In this document: positions 35,651 through 47,407 of the stretch, piece after piece
Position numbering within the stretch: the first letter of the stretch is position 1
Layout: each line of letters starts with the position of its first letter
Assembly: GCA_028583605.1 (NCBI GenBank)
Contig: CM053337.1
Span: forward strand, 27,142,162 to 27,206,161
Length of the DNA stretch: 64,000 nt
Source: Dastarcus helophoroides
Lineage: Eukaryota > Arthropoda > Insecta > Coleoptera > Bothrideridae
Direction: 5' to 3'
The notes under the pieces: generated by a model
Told to the model about the DNA's origin: nothing
The model's database searches: none
What the model saw: only the letters and a program-made list of their open reading frames with translations
Position numbers and translations under genes: made by a program

Positions 35651-36060
35651 TATTTTAAAATACTTTTATACACATTTACATTCATTTCGTCAAAAGCTTA
35701 ATTCGGATGCCGGTACAAAGTCATTTTTTGTAAAGAAGCGTCAGTTTTATGTGAAAACTTGGGCATCCGTTACCTACAATTTTTGTTATTATTAATTGAA
35801 AGGTGTATTCCTTGTTGCACTAAACCTTTTTTTTGGAACCTGGTCCATTGCGACATTTTCTGCAGATTTTGTTTGTCCCCAAACGTTTATTATTAAATTT
35901 TGAGTTTTAGATCAAAATTCTCTTTTGAGTTCCATTATGATCAGCTGAAAAGATCCTTCTTGACTTTTTCTAGAGATTTTGATCGTTCCAAAACGTTTAC
36001 TGCATTAAATTGCTTTTAAATTTTGAGTTTCGGCTCCAAAATTCTGATAGAAGATTTATA
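35651..36060 (+). other. Probable 3' UTR or flank of the paired-box exon
   Basis: Ordinary-complexity AT-rich sequence after the stop. I see no AATAAA close by; ATTAAA occurs near 35893 and 36004, so polyadenylation is uncertain. A 123-codon frame overlapping the exon in another register is a shadow. Confidence 0.4.
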
Positions 36061-39000
36061 TTTTTTTGAAATTTCGACTAAAAATTATCGAAGTTGTAAA
36101 TTACATATAATCAATGAAATATTTTTGAAAACTTGTTTCTATTTTTCCCGAAAATTTTACTTTTGGTCTTTTTACAGATTATTACTTTCTCCTTAAATTT
36201 CGTCTTTTTACCTGGACATATCATATTTTTTCAAAATTTCGGTTTTGCAGATTACTTAAATGTTTACTTTTTTCGACATTGTGACTTTCCACAAACTTCA
36301 GTTTTCTTTTCCAACTTGTACGATTACATTCGCATTGAAATTATCTTTCTGATAATCTTGGCTTTTCTTTCAAAATTCGGATTGTTTTTGAAAATTTGAA
36401 CTCTTTTTGATAATGCCGCATTTTTAAAAGGTTGGAAATTTCAAAAGATAATTTTTTCAAAATGTCGAATTCTTGCCAAAATTTGGGCTTTCTTTAGGAC
36501 TTTCGACTTTGCCTAGAAATGTAGACTATTAAAAATTTTTCTTTTTTGAAAATTTTTGCTCTTGAAAGTTCTGATTTTTCAAAAATTTATTTTAATAGAA
36601 AAAAGCTATTTTTTTTATTTCCTTTTTTCAGAGTTTACATCTTTTTTGTCAAAAATATTGAGTTATTTGACAATTTTGACTTTTTTCAAAATTTCGACAA
36701 TTTTTTAAAATTTCCATTCTTTGAAGATTGTTATGCTTTATAAAAATGCCGTTTTTTTAAAGCTGGACTTTCTCAAGATTTCGACTTTTCTTGAAAGTAT
36801 CAATTCTTTTGCAAATTTCGCCTTTTTCTAAAAATTCCACTTCTTTCAAAATTCAAAATGTCTTGAAGATTTCAAATTTTTTTCTAAATTTCGACTTTTC
36901 TACATACTATCTTTTTTTGAATACTTTTACTTTTTTCAAAATTTTCTCGAAACTTTCGATTTTTTTAATGTCGACCATTTTTGAAATTTTCGACTGTTGC
37001 AAAAGGAAATATAGCGGAAACTATTTTAGGGTTTTCTCATAAACTTAGGAATTTTTCAAAATTTCTATTTTTTTCAAGATTTCGACTTTTTTCAAATTGT
37101 CGACATTTTCTGCAAAATTTCAATTATGTGATCATTTGGATTTTTAGAAATATAGGGATGGTTTCAAAGTTGTAACATTTATTTAAAATTTTCCGATTCT
37201 AAATTTCAACTTGTTCAGAAAACTTTCTCTTTTTTCAAAATTTCATCTAATCAAAAATTGTACTTTTCAATATTTCGACTTTTTTCGAAAATTTCGACTT
37301 CTTTGATAATTTTGACATTTCCTAGAAATTGAACTTTTTGAATATTTTGGGTTTTTTCCTCGACAGTTTTGCAAAAAGGTTTTTTTTTTAATTTTAGATT
37401 ACTAAAATTTCAACTTTAAAAAATGTTATTTTCTTTCATTCCCAAATCTTTTAAAAACAACTTTTTTTAAAATTTTCAGATTTATTAAAATATTGAATTT
37501 TTTGGGATCTCGATTTTTCAAGATTTTCAGCTTGTTTCAAAATTTTAATTTTTTAAAAAATGTCGACTAAAATTTCTGCTTTTTTAAAACTTACGATTTT
37601 TTTTTTAATTTTGTTTACTTTGAAATCTTTTATTCACTAAAAAATTAGGATTTTTTTTGAAAATTTTAACTTGTTCCAAATTCTGACTGTTTTTTAATTT
37701 GTTTTTTTTTAAATTTTGTCATGTATTAAAATTTCACCTATTTGGAAAGACTCAGCTATTTTTTAAAATTTTGGTAAATTTTGACTTTATTGTCTTAAAG
37801 TCCACTTATTTCAAATTGTTGACGTTTTCAAATTTTCGATTTTTTTTTATTTAAAATTTAGGGAACAAATTTTGACGAACTGTTTTCAAAATTGTTACAA
37901 TTTTTTAAAACTCCTAACTTCAAATTTGGAATTTTTAATTTCAATTAAGATAAATAAATGTCCAGAGACAAAAACATCATTTTTGAAAAAAATCTAAATT
38001 TTATAATAATGATGGTGAGTAGGTTTAATATTAATTTCTTGATCGATTCAAAATGAAAAATTTAAAAGAAATTTTGATTTGGAAATCAATAATTACCGAA
38101 AAAAGTCCAAATTTCTAAACTAAGGCCATAATTTCACATTTTGATCCTCAAATTGAAAACTGGGCAAAAAAATAAATACGTAGGTATTTCAAGTTTAAAC
38201 TGAAAGGCTTTAAAAAAAATCAATATTTGAAAAACTCAAAAGGTATAAAAAAATTTAAGTTTAATAAAAGGAACAATTTACATTTTAGATGAACCTACGA
38301 TTCCAGAAAAAATCGACCTTTAGGACCCAATTTTGAGAAAATGTCGAAATTTTAAATTTCTAGAAACAATCGAAGTTTTAGCACTTTCGTATATTTGAAA
38401 TTTTGTAACAAAACAAAATCTAAAATGGAAAAAAGAAAAAAATCGGAATTTCGAGATTTTTAAAATGAGTTTTAAGTTTTAAATTTAACCACAAAAAATG
38501 GAAATTTGACATTGTAACCAAATTCCGACTTTAAATTTGACAACTTTAAATACGAAAATGTCTAAAAACTGTTAACAAATTTGAAATTTTTTTCCATCAT
38601 TTGTCATCATTTCCTGTTAAAACTTAAATAGTAATTTTTGTAAATTTTAAGTTTCTCGCCAAATTTGTACTGCTTTCTCAAAATACGAAGTTTAATCTTG
38701 AAACTTTTAATTATAATTTTTTTACAAAAAAAGACGAAATTTTTGCAGGAAAAGTCCAAATTTCGAAAAAAGTCAAATTTATTGAAATTCCTTAAATTTC
38801 AATTTTATTCTAAAAATGTTTGTTTTTTGCTCATATTTTTGACTATATTCTCAAAATGTTGACATTTTATATACGAGCTATAAGTTTCAAGCCAAATCTC
38901 AAGTTTAAAAACTCCGCATATAATCCGAATATTTGAGTTTGCAGTTAAAATTTCGAAATTATTGTCAAGACCAGAAGTAGAATGTAACCCTAAAGTTTTC

Positions 39001-41215
39001 TGTAAAGGGTTACAAAGGTCGCTGTGTGAAACAACTTTAATTTGAAATTATTGTCAAGAAATCGAGAACAATTGCAAAGTTCTTCAAAATGTTGAGTTCT
39101 TTCTCAAAATTCTAATATCAAACTTGAAAGATTTTGACTTATGATCAAGAAGTCAAATATATTTTATCAACATTCCGAGTTTCGACAAAATTAAAAGAGA
39201 ATGTTGACTAATTTGGAATTTTTCTGGAAACGTCGACTTTTTTTTAAAGTTCCGTTTTAATTAAAACATATTTTAATTTTTATAAATTTTGAGATTTCTT
39301 CATCAAAATTTCGAAATTTCTAGTGAATCTTTAAACATTTCAACACAAAGCTGAATTTTTCAAAATTTCTTTGCAAAATTTCAATTTAAACCCCAAACTG
39401 TTTGTTTTTTCTGAAATTCTTTGACCATAGACTCAAAGTTTTGGCTTTTTTTTCGTCACTTTCTTAAGAGTTCGAATTGATTTTTAGAATTTTACACCTT
39501 CCTTAAAACTTAGCTTTCTCTGATTGCATTTTTAAGTTCGATATTTTTCTCAAAGTTCCGAATTATTCTCAAAATTTAATTTTTTAGAAAATCGTTTTTT
39601 GACTTTTTTTCAAAATGTCTACTTTTTTCTTACACTTTCGACTTTCTTATTACAATCTTCGTTTTTTTTTAAATTTTTTAAAGTACAATCCATTGTATTT
39701 TCTCAAATTTCTCTTTTTCAACAATTTTTACTTTTTTTCCAAAAATACTACCTTCTGGAGATTTCCACCTCTTAGTAAGATTCGCCTACTCGAAATTTTT
39801 TATATCAAAATTCAAACCTTTAGGTCTCTACATATTTCATAGAAATTCGTCCTTTTATCGAAATTTCACTAATTTTCTTAAACGTTGTCGTTTTCTCAAC
39901 AGTTCGTTTTTGTTTCTAATATTTGATTTTTTTTAAATTTGTCTCTTTGGAAAATGTCGACGTTTATTTTAAAGTTTGACCTTTTTCTTAGGAGTTATTT
40001 TCAAATTTCATCTATTTTTTTAATACTACATTATTTCCAAAATACGACTTTTTTAAAAAGTCGAATTTTGTCCAAAATCTCTGTAAAATTTCACACTGTT
40101 TTAAAGTTAGTAGTTTTACTTTCCACTTTTTAAATATTTTTCTCGAAATTTCGATTATTCTTTAAAAATTTTGTGTTGTGCGTTGTATTGAATACAAATA
40201 ATGAGGTTATGTCCACGATTTTTGCTTTATAGTCAAGGGTTTTTGAATTGCAATCGCAATCGCAGCACACCAATGAATTCGGTGGTAGCATACAAAATAA
40301 CTATTTCCGCCACCAAATAATTAACATCGTGTGAAAAATATTCTACTTTAATTTTAAAATAAGACGTATATCATAAATCATTATTGGTATGAATCCAATT
40401 TTAGAATTCATCTTTTTTTTCAAACTGTCAACTTTATTTCCAAATTCAGAATTTTCTTTAGTAAACTTCGCTTTTTTGAAATTCGTAATTTTTTCGAACA
40501 TTTTTTAAAATTGGTAATTTTTTCGAACATTTTTTAAAATTTATTTTCTGTAATTATTCTAGAAAAAAGTAGTCTTTTTTTCGTAATATTTTTGAATTTC
40601 TAAAATTCGACTGTTTTTCTCAACATTTGACGTATTAGAAAATTTCCTTTTTTGAGAAGAGCATCTGAATATTTGGAATTTTTTTCACAGTCGTCTTTTT
40701 TTCGCTTAAAATTTAGCCATTTCTCAATTTTGACCTCTTTAAAACATGGTCTGTTTCTGGAAACCTCGACTTATTCTCTGAATTCGTCCCTCGACATTTC
40801 GACTTCATTCCCAAATTAGGTTTTCTTCAATTAATTTTCTTTCAGTTTTGAGTGTTTTTTTTTAAGTTTGGCCTTATTTCTTTTTTTCACTTTCGATTCA
40901 TTCTTAATTCGTCATTTTTTTCAAAAATTTGACTTTATTGCAAACATTTGACTTGTTTCTTTATTTGATTATTATCTGACTTGTCATTGGCAATGTTTTT
41001 ATTTCGAAATTCTGTATTTTCTGTCTTAGAAATTTTGAATTTCTCCTCAAAATCTGTCTTTTTGTCGAAATTTTGATATCTTTCCTACAATTATCAAAAT
41101 TTATATAAAAAACTATCGAATTGAATATAAATATTTTAGGAAATTTCAAATTTTTAGACTTTTCGATAGTGTATGAATGTTAGATCTGCTTCTTTGCCCA
41201 AAATTTTTTCAAGCC
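36061..41215. repeat. Long AT-rich degenerate repeat block
   Basis: T-rich on + from 36060 to 37900, A-rich or mixed to about 39150, then T-rich again to 41160. It includes a small hairpin (GTAACCCT...AGGGTTAC near 38987-39016) and a less repetitive patch at 40180-40390. All frames are Phe- or Lys-rich composition artefacts. No gene seen. Confidence 0.55.
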
Positions 41216-41221
41216 TTTTTT

Positions 41222-41475
41222 TATGGAACGGACTGGGCCTTGGTTATCTTCAAAAATTGATGTTCAAATCTTGTTCCCTGAAACCAAAATAGATTAAAAA
41301 ACATAACAACAGTTGTTCTAGAGCGTTTCGATAGCCAAGCTATCATCTTCAGAGAGATACTTCTGAAACAGGATATTTTCGAAGATGCTAATTTGGCTAT
41401 CGAAACGCGTTAGAGCAACTGTTGTTGCGTTTTTTAATCTTTCTTTGTTTCATTGGATAAGGTTTGTGTATCAGT
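41222..41475. mobile_element. Palindromic hammerhead-like element (copy 5), interrupted at its end
   Basis: Two arms from ATGGAACGGACTGG to ATAAGGTTTGTGTATCAG. The right arm has lost the CTG of the core (TTCGAAGATGC) but keeps GGCTATCGAAACGCGTTAGAGC in pieces; the left arm keeps the core on the minus strand. The outer end is cut by the transposon at 41476, so the palindrome is older. Confidence 0.75.
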
Positions 41476-44215
41476 TAGGGAATTTGATCCCGGTCCTTAT
41501 TTCCAATCCCGGGATTTTGAGACTATATTTAGCCAATTCCGGGATCCCGAGATTATTTAGGTACTGAGGTTTACAAATAAAAGTCGGATTTTTAACCAAC
41601 AAATCAGAATTTAGAGGAAAATCAAACTAAAATTAAAACTCGAAATTTTCATATTTTTAGATTTTGAATAAAATCCGAACTTATAAAATAATTTAAAAAT
41701 AAATGTCAAAATTTTTTTCAGACATCTCGAAACCCTTTTCCAATTTTCACTTTTGAAAGAAAAACTGATTTAAAATAAAATCGTAAATTTGAAATATTCA
41801 AATTTTCAAAAAAGACGAATTTTTTAAAAGTTTAAATATTAAAAAAAAATTAAATTATTAGAACAGAAAGCCTTTAAAAATGCCTAAAATTTTGAAAAGT
41901 TAAAATTTTGGAAAAATTAAAATTTTCAAAAAAAAACGAAAATTTGAAATGTGTAAAATTTAGAAGTCAAATGTTTCAAAAAAAGGGCGCAATCTTGAAA
42001 AGTAGTAGAAATGTTGGAGAATATCGAAATTTTGGAAAAAACGATATTTAGGGAAAAGGATTGAAAAATTGAAGATAAGGCGAAATTTTCAAAAAGTTAG
42101 AAATTGCAGAAAAAGATAATATTAAAAAAAAAAATAAACGGAATTTTTGAAAAAGTCAAAATTTTTAAAAGAGTCATATTTGTCTGACACATCAAAATTT
42201 TAAAGTCGAAATTTTCAAAAGAAGGTATCGGAAGTTTGAAAAATGACAAAATTTTCATAGAAAGTTAAAATTTCCAGAACAAATCTAAGATTTTAAAAAA
42301 CATGGATATTTTAAATAATATTCAAACACTGAAGAAATCGGTAATCGCAGAAAATCTAAACTGTGAAAAAATAACGAAATTTTCGAAAAAATTCGTAATT
42401 TTTAAAAAAGATGAAATAAAAAAAACAAAAGTTTTGAACTTAAACTGGGAAATTTCAAGAAAAGATAGAAATTCCAATAAACTTGAAATTTATAAAAAAT
42501 ATTCACGAATTTTAAGTTTAAGAAATTAAAATTAAAGTACGATTTTTTTAAGTACAAATTATGACAAAAATAGAAGATTTATGAAGATAATCCAAGTTTT
42601 AAAATGGCATTTCCAAAAAAGGGTCCTCACTTCGAATTTAAACTCGAAACGAAAACTATTGAGATTAAAAAAAATGAAATTTTTGAAAACGTCTAAATTT
42701 TACAAAATGAGACGGAATTTTCAAAAAAAGTTTGGAATTTATAAAATCAAGAAGTCAAGCTGTCAACAAAAAAAAATTTGAAAAGTTGAGAATTTTCAAA
42801 AAAAGATGTGAAATGTTGGAAAAAATCGAAATTTTGAATAATGTAAATATTTTCATGGAAAAAATAATCGAAATTCTAAAAAAATTTCAACACTTTCACA
42901 AAATTGACATTTTGAAAATTTGAACATTTGAAGGAAATAGTAATTTTTATAAAAAATTTGTAATTTAAGTTAAAATCTTCAAAATTAGTAGAATACGATT
43001 TCAAAAATGGTCAAGATTTTCAAAAAAAAAGAGACGTTAAAAAATTAAAAAATTTTCTGTCAAATTTTCAAAGTAAAACGGATTTCTTGGAAAGTCTTCG
43101 TACTGAAGAAAACCCAAAAATTATTAAAAAAGTTCAAATTATCAAAGATAATTCAAAATTTAACGTCAACATTTTCGAAAAAAATCAAAATTTTGGATAA
43201 CTGAAATTTTGAAGAAAGTAGAACATTTTCAATTGTAAATTTAAAAAAATAAAAATTTTGAAACATTTTTAAAGGTTTCAGAAAAAGTCAACATTTTCAA
43301 CAAAAAAAAAATGTCGACCATTTGAAAAATTTTTAAAAATGACGATATTTTCAAAATTTTAAAAAATTTGGTAATAAAAAAATTCCCTGATTTAAGTATA
43401 CAATCGAAATTCTCAAAAAAATTGGAATTTTGAAGAAACTCTAAATTTTCAAAAAAAAGTAGTGAGAAAACTCAAAATTTTAAAAAATAATAGCTGAAAA
43501 CTAACAAAGCCAACATTTTTTGAAATAACCAATTTTTTTTTTAATTTGAACATACATCAAAATTTTCAAAAAATTTTAAATTTTGAAAAAAGTAAAATTT
43601 TGAAAAGAGTTCAAAAATGTCAAAATGTGCAAATTTTGAAAAAAATGAGAAGAATAAAAGTTTGGAAATATAACAAAATCTCTACAAAAATTAAAATTTT
43701 CACAGGGCCTAAATTTTCGAAAATAAATCAAAACTTTGGTAAGTCAAAATTCTCAAATAAGCAAAATTTTGGAGTTTTTTTTCAAATAGGTCAAAATTTT
43801 TAGACAAGGGTTAATCTTTTTCTCGAAAATAAAACTTTTTCTGAATATCGATTCTTTCTGAAAAATTTACTTTTCAAAATTTTCAAAAAAGGATCGAAAT
43901 TTTGAAAAAAGCGTTGATATTCACAAAAAATTTAAATTTTCACAAAAAGATTATTAACAGAGGAAAATTATGAAATTTTCAAACAAAATTTCGAAAAATG
44001 TCGAAGTTATTAAAAAATTTTAAAATGTTTGAAAAATCTAATTTTTCAATAAAATGTCGAAATTTAAATCTTTAATTTAATTTAAAAAACTACTTTTGTT
44101 GAAAACATTGACACTGAGCCTTTCTATAGATGCAGTCCATTTTACAAATTTTTTTTAAACGATGCCGATCTCGAATATTCCGGGATCCCGGAATCCCGAA
44201 AACCAAGAGTCCCTA
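41476..44215. mobile_element. DNA transposon with CCGGGATCCCGG-rich inverted ends
   Basis: The left end TAGGGAATTTGATCCCGG and the right end, read on the minus strand as TAGGGACTCTTGG, both lead into ATTCCGGGATCCCG motifs (41534-41550 and 44176-44200). The interior is A-rich repeat without a transposase. The flanking 8-mers (GTATCAGT, AAGCAAAT) do not match, so the boundaries or family stay uncertain. Confidence 0.5.
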
Positions 44216-44668
44216 AAGCAAATTCTGCCTACACCCAGGTGATGTGTACTGCTACCTAACTATTTTAAAAAAATACAACTAGTTTTTGACAAATTTTTTG
44301 TTTTTATCTTGCTTTTTCTTATTTTTGTCTTATTCTCACTGCAAACATAAGGCAAGAAATTGATGATTCAAAGGAAGGCAGAATAGGAAGTTCTTTTAGC
44401 AAAAGCAAGATTTCTTGTCAAGTAATTAGCAAAAAACAAGATTTTGTGCTTTTTCAATATTTTCTTATAAAGGCGATACTGTAAAAAATAATCTTCTTGA
44501 TGAGACCGTCTCGTTTTTGAACAATGTTTATGTATATTATTTACCATTTTTAATAATACAGAATACGAATTTTTGAGTTTCAAACTTTAAACTGCTTCCT
44601 TTGCACTCGCCGATTTTAAAATAACAATCAAACTCATGCCCCAATTAGATGTCGAAAGAAATACTTCG
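44216..44668. other. Short island without a gene
   Basis: AT-rich ordinary sequence; a 71-codon minus-strand frame (44368-44583) has no domain. Confidence 0.35.
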
Positions 44669-45012
44669 TGTTTTGATTGATTTATCGGTTCGAATGATTA
44701 CACTTGTGAATTATACCACTTTATTCCCAAATTAAACTCGGAACATTACAACTGAATAATTAACTCACTTATTTCCTTCTAACTACTAACTCACTAACTT
44801 CACTGACTGACGAGGGAAAGCCAACCGGACCCCCTTTTATATAGATCTCTGGTTCGGGTTCTAGAAGTTTTTGGCAGATAAGGCTTATCGTTTGCCGAAA
44901 TTTCTGGAACGCTTATCTGCCGTTTGCTTTATTATCTCGACCGCTTTCCCTTATCAGATCTTTCTAGCAAATTTTCTTATGTACTAAGTTCTACAATTTA
45001 CATTTCGTTACA
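44669..45012 (-). mobile_element. Second copy of the gypsy-like LTR, reversed
   Basis: On the minus strand it starts TGTAACGAAATGTA (45012 inward) and matches the solo LTR at 27026 in order: GGCAGATAAGCG, GATAAG/CTTATC pairs, TTCTAGAA, TATATAAAA (44835-44843), TCAGTCAGTG (44801-44812) and GTAATGTTCCGA against GTAGTGTTCCGA. ATAT follows on the outer side (45013-45016), but the other flank reads TTCG, so the TSD is broken. Confidence 0.75.
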
Positions 45013-45016
45013 ATAT

Positions 45017-45898
45017 CTATCCAAGATCTTAACTGATCTTCAACAGAGAAATTTGAAGCAGCCAAAGAGGTAGCATTACTTTTTGCAAAAAAATTATTCT
45101 CTTCATAAATTTGTTACAATTTTGTAATTGTCATTTCCTCCAATCCCTTTCTACAATTTGTGAAAAAGAAAATGTTTCTATTTTATACTGTTGACCTAAA
45201 ATTAAAGCAAATTAGACTTTTTATGATTAAAAATTTTGTCTCTGGTTACTGGTAACGTCTTGACAAAGGTTTTATCGGGCCCACTCCTCAAATTTATCGA
45301 TTTACTTTGTTTGTAGATCTTTTATGGATGATGTACTTTTTAAATTAATTATGTCGAGATCAATCTGAAAGCTGTTTTCTTGTTCATGCGAAAAATAGAC
45401 AAGTTGGCAAGAACAAGAAATGGCAAACTATTTCTAGCAAGACAAAATTAGTCTTGTCTTGCTTAGCAAAACAAGATGAGAAGCTAACAAGCAAGACAAG
45501 AAATCCTACTTTGATGGCTTAAAATTAACTGAAATGTTCCTGAAACTTCGAAGGTGCCTGTTTTAGAACCAAATGGCGAGTAGTAATAGAGAATTCATGA
45601 AATACTTAAACATGATGTCATTTAGTGTTTAGAAATCGTTAAACTACAGAAATATTATTAAATAGTCTTGAAGTTTGAGTTCTTGAAACAAAATTTTGTC
45701 TACCAGAGTTATATCGCTGCCACAAGATGACCATATTTTAAAATTCAAAGTAGCGTCCTCCGTAGCAATATTTTTAAAAATCATAACCATAAAGACTAGA
45801 CGAATGCCCAAATCCTCACGTCAAATTGTCGGTCGATTGCTGCTACCTGAGAGATTTATCAACTTTCCGACGAAGCTATTAGCGTTCTCTATAAAGAT
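45017..45898. other. Island without a recognised gene
   Basis: Ordinary-complexity AT-rich DNA. It has a locally repetitive patch at 45380-45510 rich in gcaagacaag / agcaag motifs, which also echo at 44340-44450. No domain-bearing frame. Confidence 0.35.
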
Positions 45899-45911
45899 GA
45901 CTCAAAAATAA

Positions 45912-46151
45912 TTTTGGTGGAACGGACTGGTCCTTGGTTATCTTCAACAATTAAAATACAAATCTTGTCGCCTGAAATCAAGAAAGATTAAAAACACAAC
46001 AGAGGTTGCTCTAACGCTTTTCGATAGCCAAGCTATCATCTTCAGAGAGATACTCTTTCTGAAGATGATAGCTTGGCTATCGAAACGCGTTAGAGCAACC
46101 TCTGTTGTGTTTTTAATCTTTCTTGGATTCAGGGGACAAGATTTGTATTTC
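45912..46151. mobile_element. Palindromic hammerhead-like element (copy 6), best preserved
   Basis: A 240-bp element with near-perfect inverted arms of about 95 bp around a short centre (46051-46058). It is flanked on both sides by GACTCAAAAATAA (45899-45911 and 46152-46164), a perfect 13-bp TSD. The left end has an extra 45 bp (TTTTGGTGGAACGGACTGG...) not mirrored on the right, so the two ends differ, as in retroelements. The right arm (46059-46091) reads CTGAAGA, T, GATAGC, TTG, GCTATC, GAAA, CGCGTT and then AGAG, which can pair with CTTT just upstream. This resembles a hammerhead with one extra base before stem II and a very short stem III. The left arm shows the same on the minus strand. 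No coding capacity. Confidence 0.88.
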
Positions 46152-46164
46152 GACTCAAAAATAA

Positions 46165-47179
46165 GTCAAAAGATTTGAAAATTTTGGGCGTCATTGTGCC
46201 GGGTGTAAATCAAAGTGCGAAATTCCTGCCAGTAAGTTAAGCCGTAAACGAGATTTTTGCTGGTTTGCGCAACAACCATAACACAACATTCTTTTGCGCT
46301 TTAATGGAGTACTTAAACGTTTTCTCTTTGAACAGGCGCGTTTTATTTTATTTCACGTTATTAGCCTTAGGTATTTATATTGCTTTTAAAGCTTTAAATT
46401 GTAATAAAAACAAACGTTGTAAATAATATCTTGGTGCTTTGTTTGTGCCTTTAAATTATTCCTATATAGATTAGAATAATTGTAAGTCCAGTGCGAACTT
46501 ATTTTCGATTCATTATATATTTTTATTGTTGCTATCAAAGTTCAAGTAATAAAATTTAACGCGTGTTACTAATTAGAACATTTCGATCAAATTATATGTG
46601 TTAAAATCGACTCGAACATAAATATATCGTTTAAAATTTTAATATAAGATGTTAAATTTTATAACTTGGCCACTAAATCAAATAACTTTTTCAGTTTTTA
46701 AAAACAGCGCGAATCTAATTTGTAATGTGTGCAAAACTACATAATTTTAATAAAACCGATGTGCATTTCCATAACTTAGGAGCCCTTTATGGTACAAAAC
46801 TTTTTACCTACTTATTTGTTTGTTTTAGCTGGAAGTGTACCCAAATCGAACAATTTTTTTCCAGAATTTGTCATATACTATCTTTGAAATATATTTTTTC
46901 TGATTCAAATTTTGTTTTTTTTCCTTGTGCTCCTTGACAAAGAGCTGTCATCTAAGACGTTCTAAATTATATGATGTCAGCGTTGCATTACTTAAAAAAT
47001 GAGCTCATAGTTTCTGAAGTTCCATGTAAAGTTTTTTTTTGGAATAATTGCTATGACGCTAAACAATTTTTTTTAAATTAAATATATTTAATACAAAAAA
47101 TGTGTTTATTTTTAATTACCCTTAATGAATAAACTTGTTTCTCGTTAAACAGAATTAATACATAAAACTATTTATAAGT
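46165..47179. other. Island without a recognised gene
   Basis: Moderately AT-rich ordinary DNA; nothing beyond short frames (46725-46937 among them). Confidence 0.35.
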
Positions 47180-47407
47180 ATTATCAATAGAGACCGGATT
47201 TTAGGTAGAATCCTGTGATCCTGCCTTTTCACCTTTTTCAGAGTTTTTAGTACATTATTGCCTAAATTTCAATTTCGCTTGTTTTTTGCCTCTTTATACA
47301 TGATTTAGATCTATTTTCAAAAAGGTTAGGGCATCTTTATCTTTTTCTATAGGTTTTTCAGAGTACATTTACACTTCTAAAGAATTTAAGCAGTACAGCA
47401 ATACAAT

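Noticed and set aside
35424..35795. 123-codon frame after and within the paired-box exon
   Set aside because: Overlaps the real frame in another register and runs into non-coding sequence; a shadow frame.
44805..44822. Second canonical hammerhead from CTGACGAGGGAAAG
   Set aside because: CTGACGA and GAAA are almost adjacent, so there is no stem II and no cleavage triplet in place.
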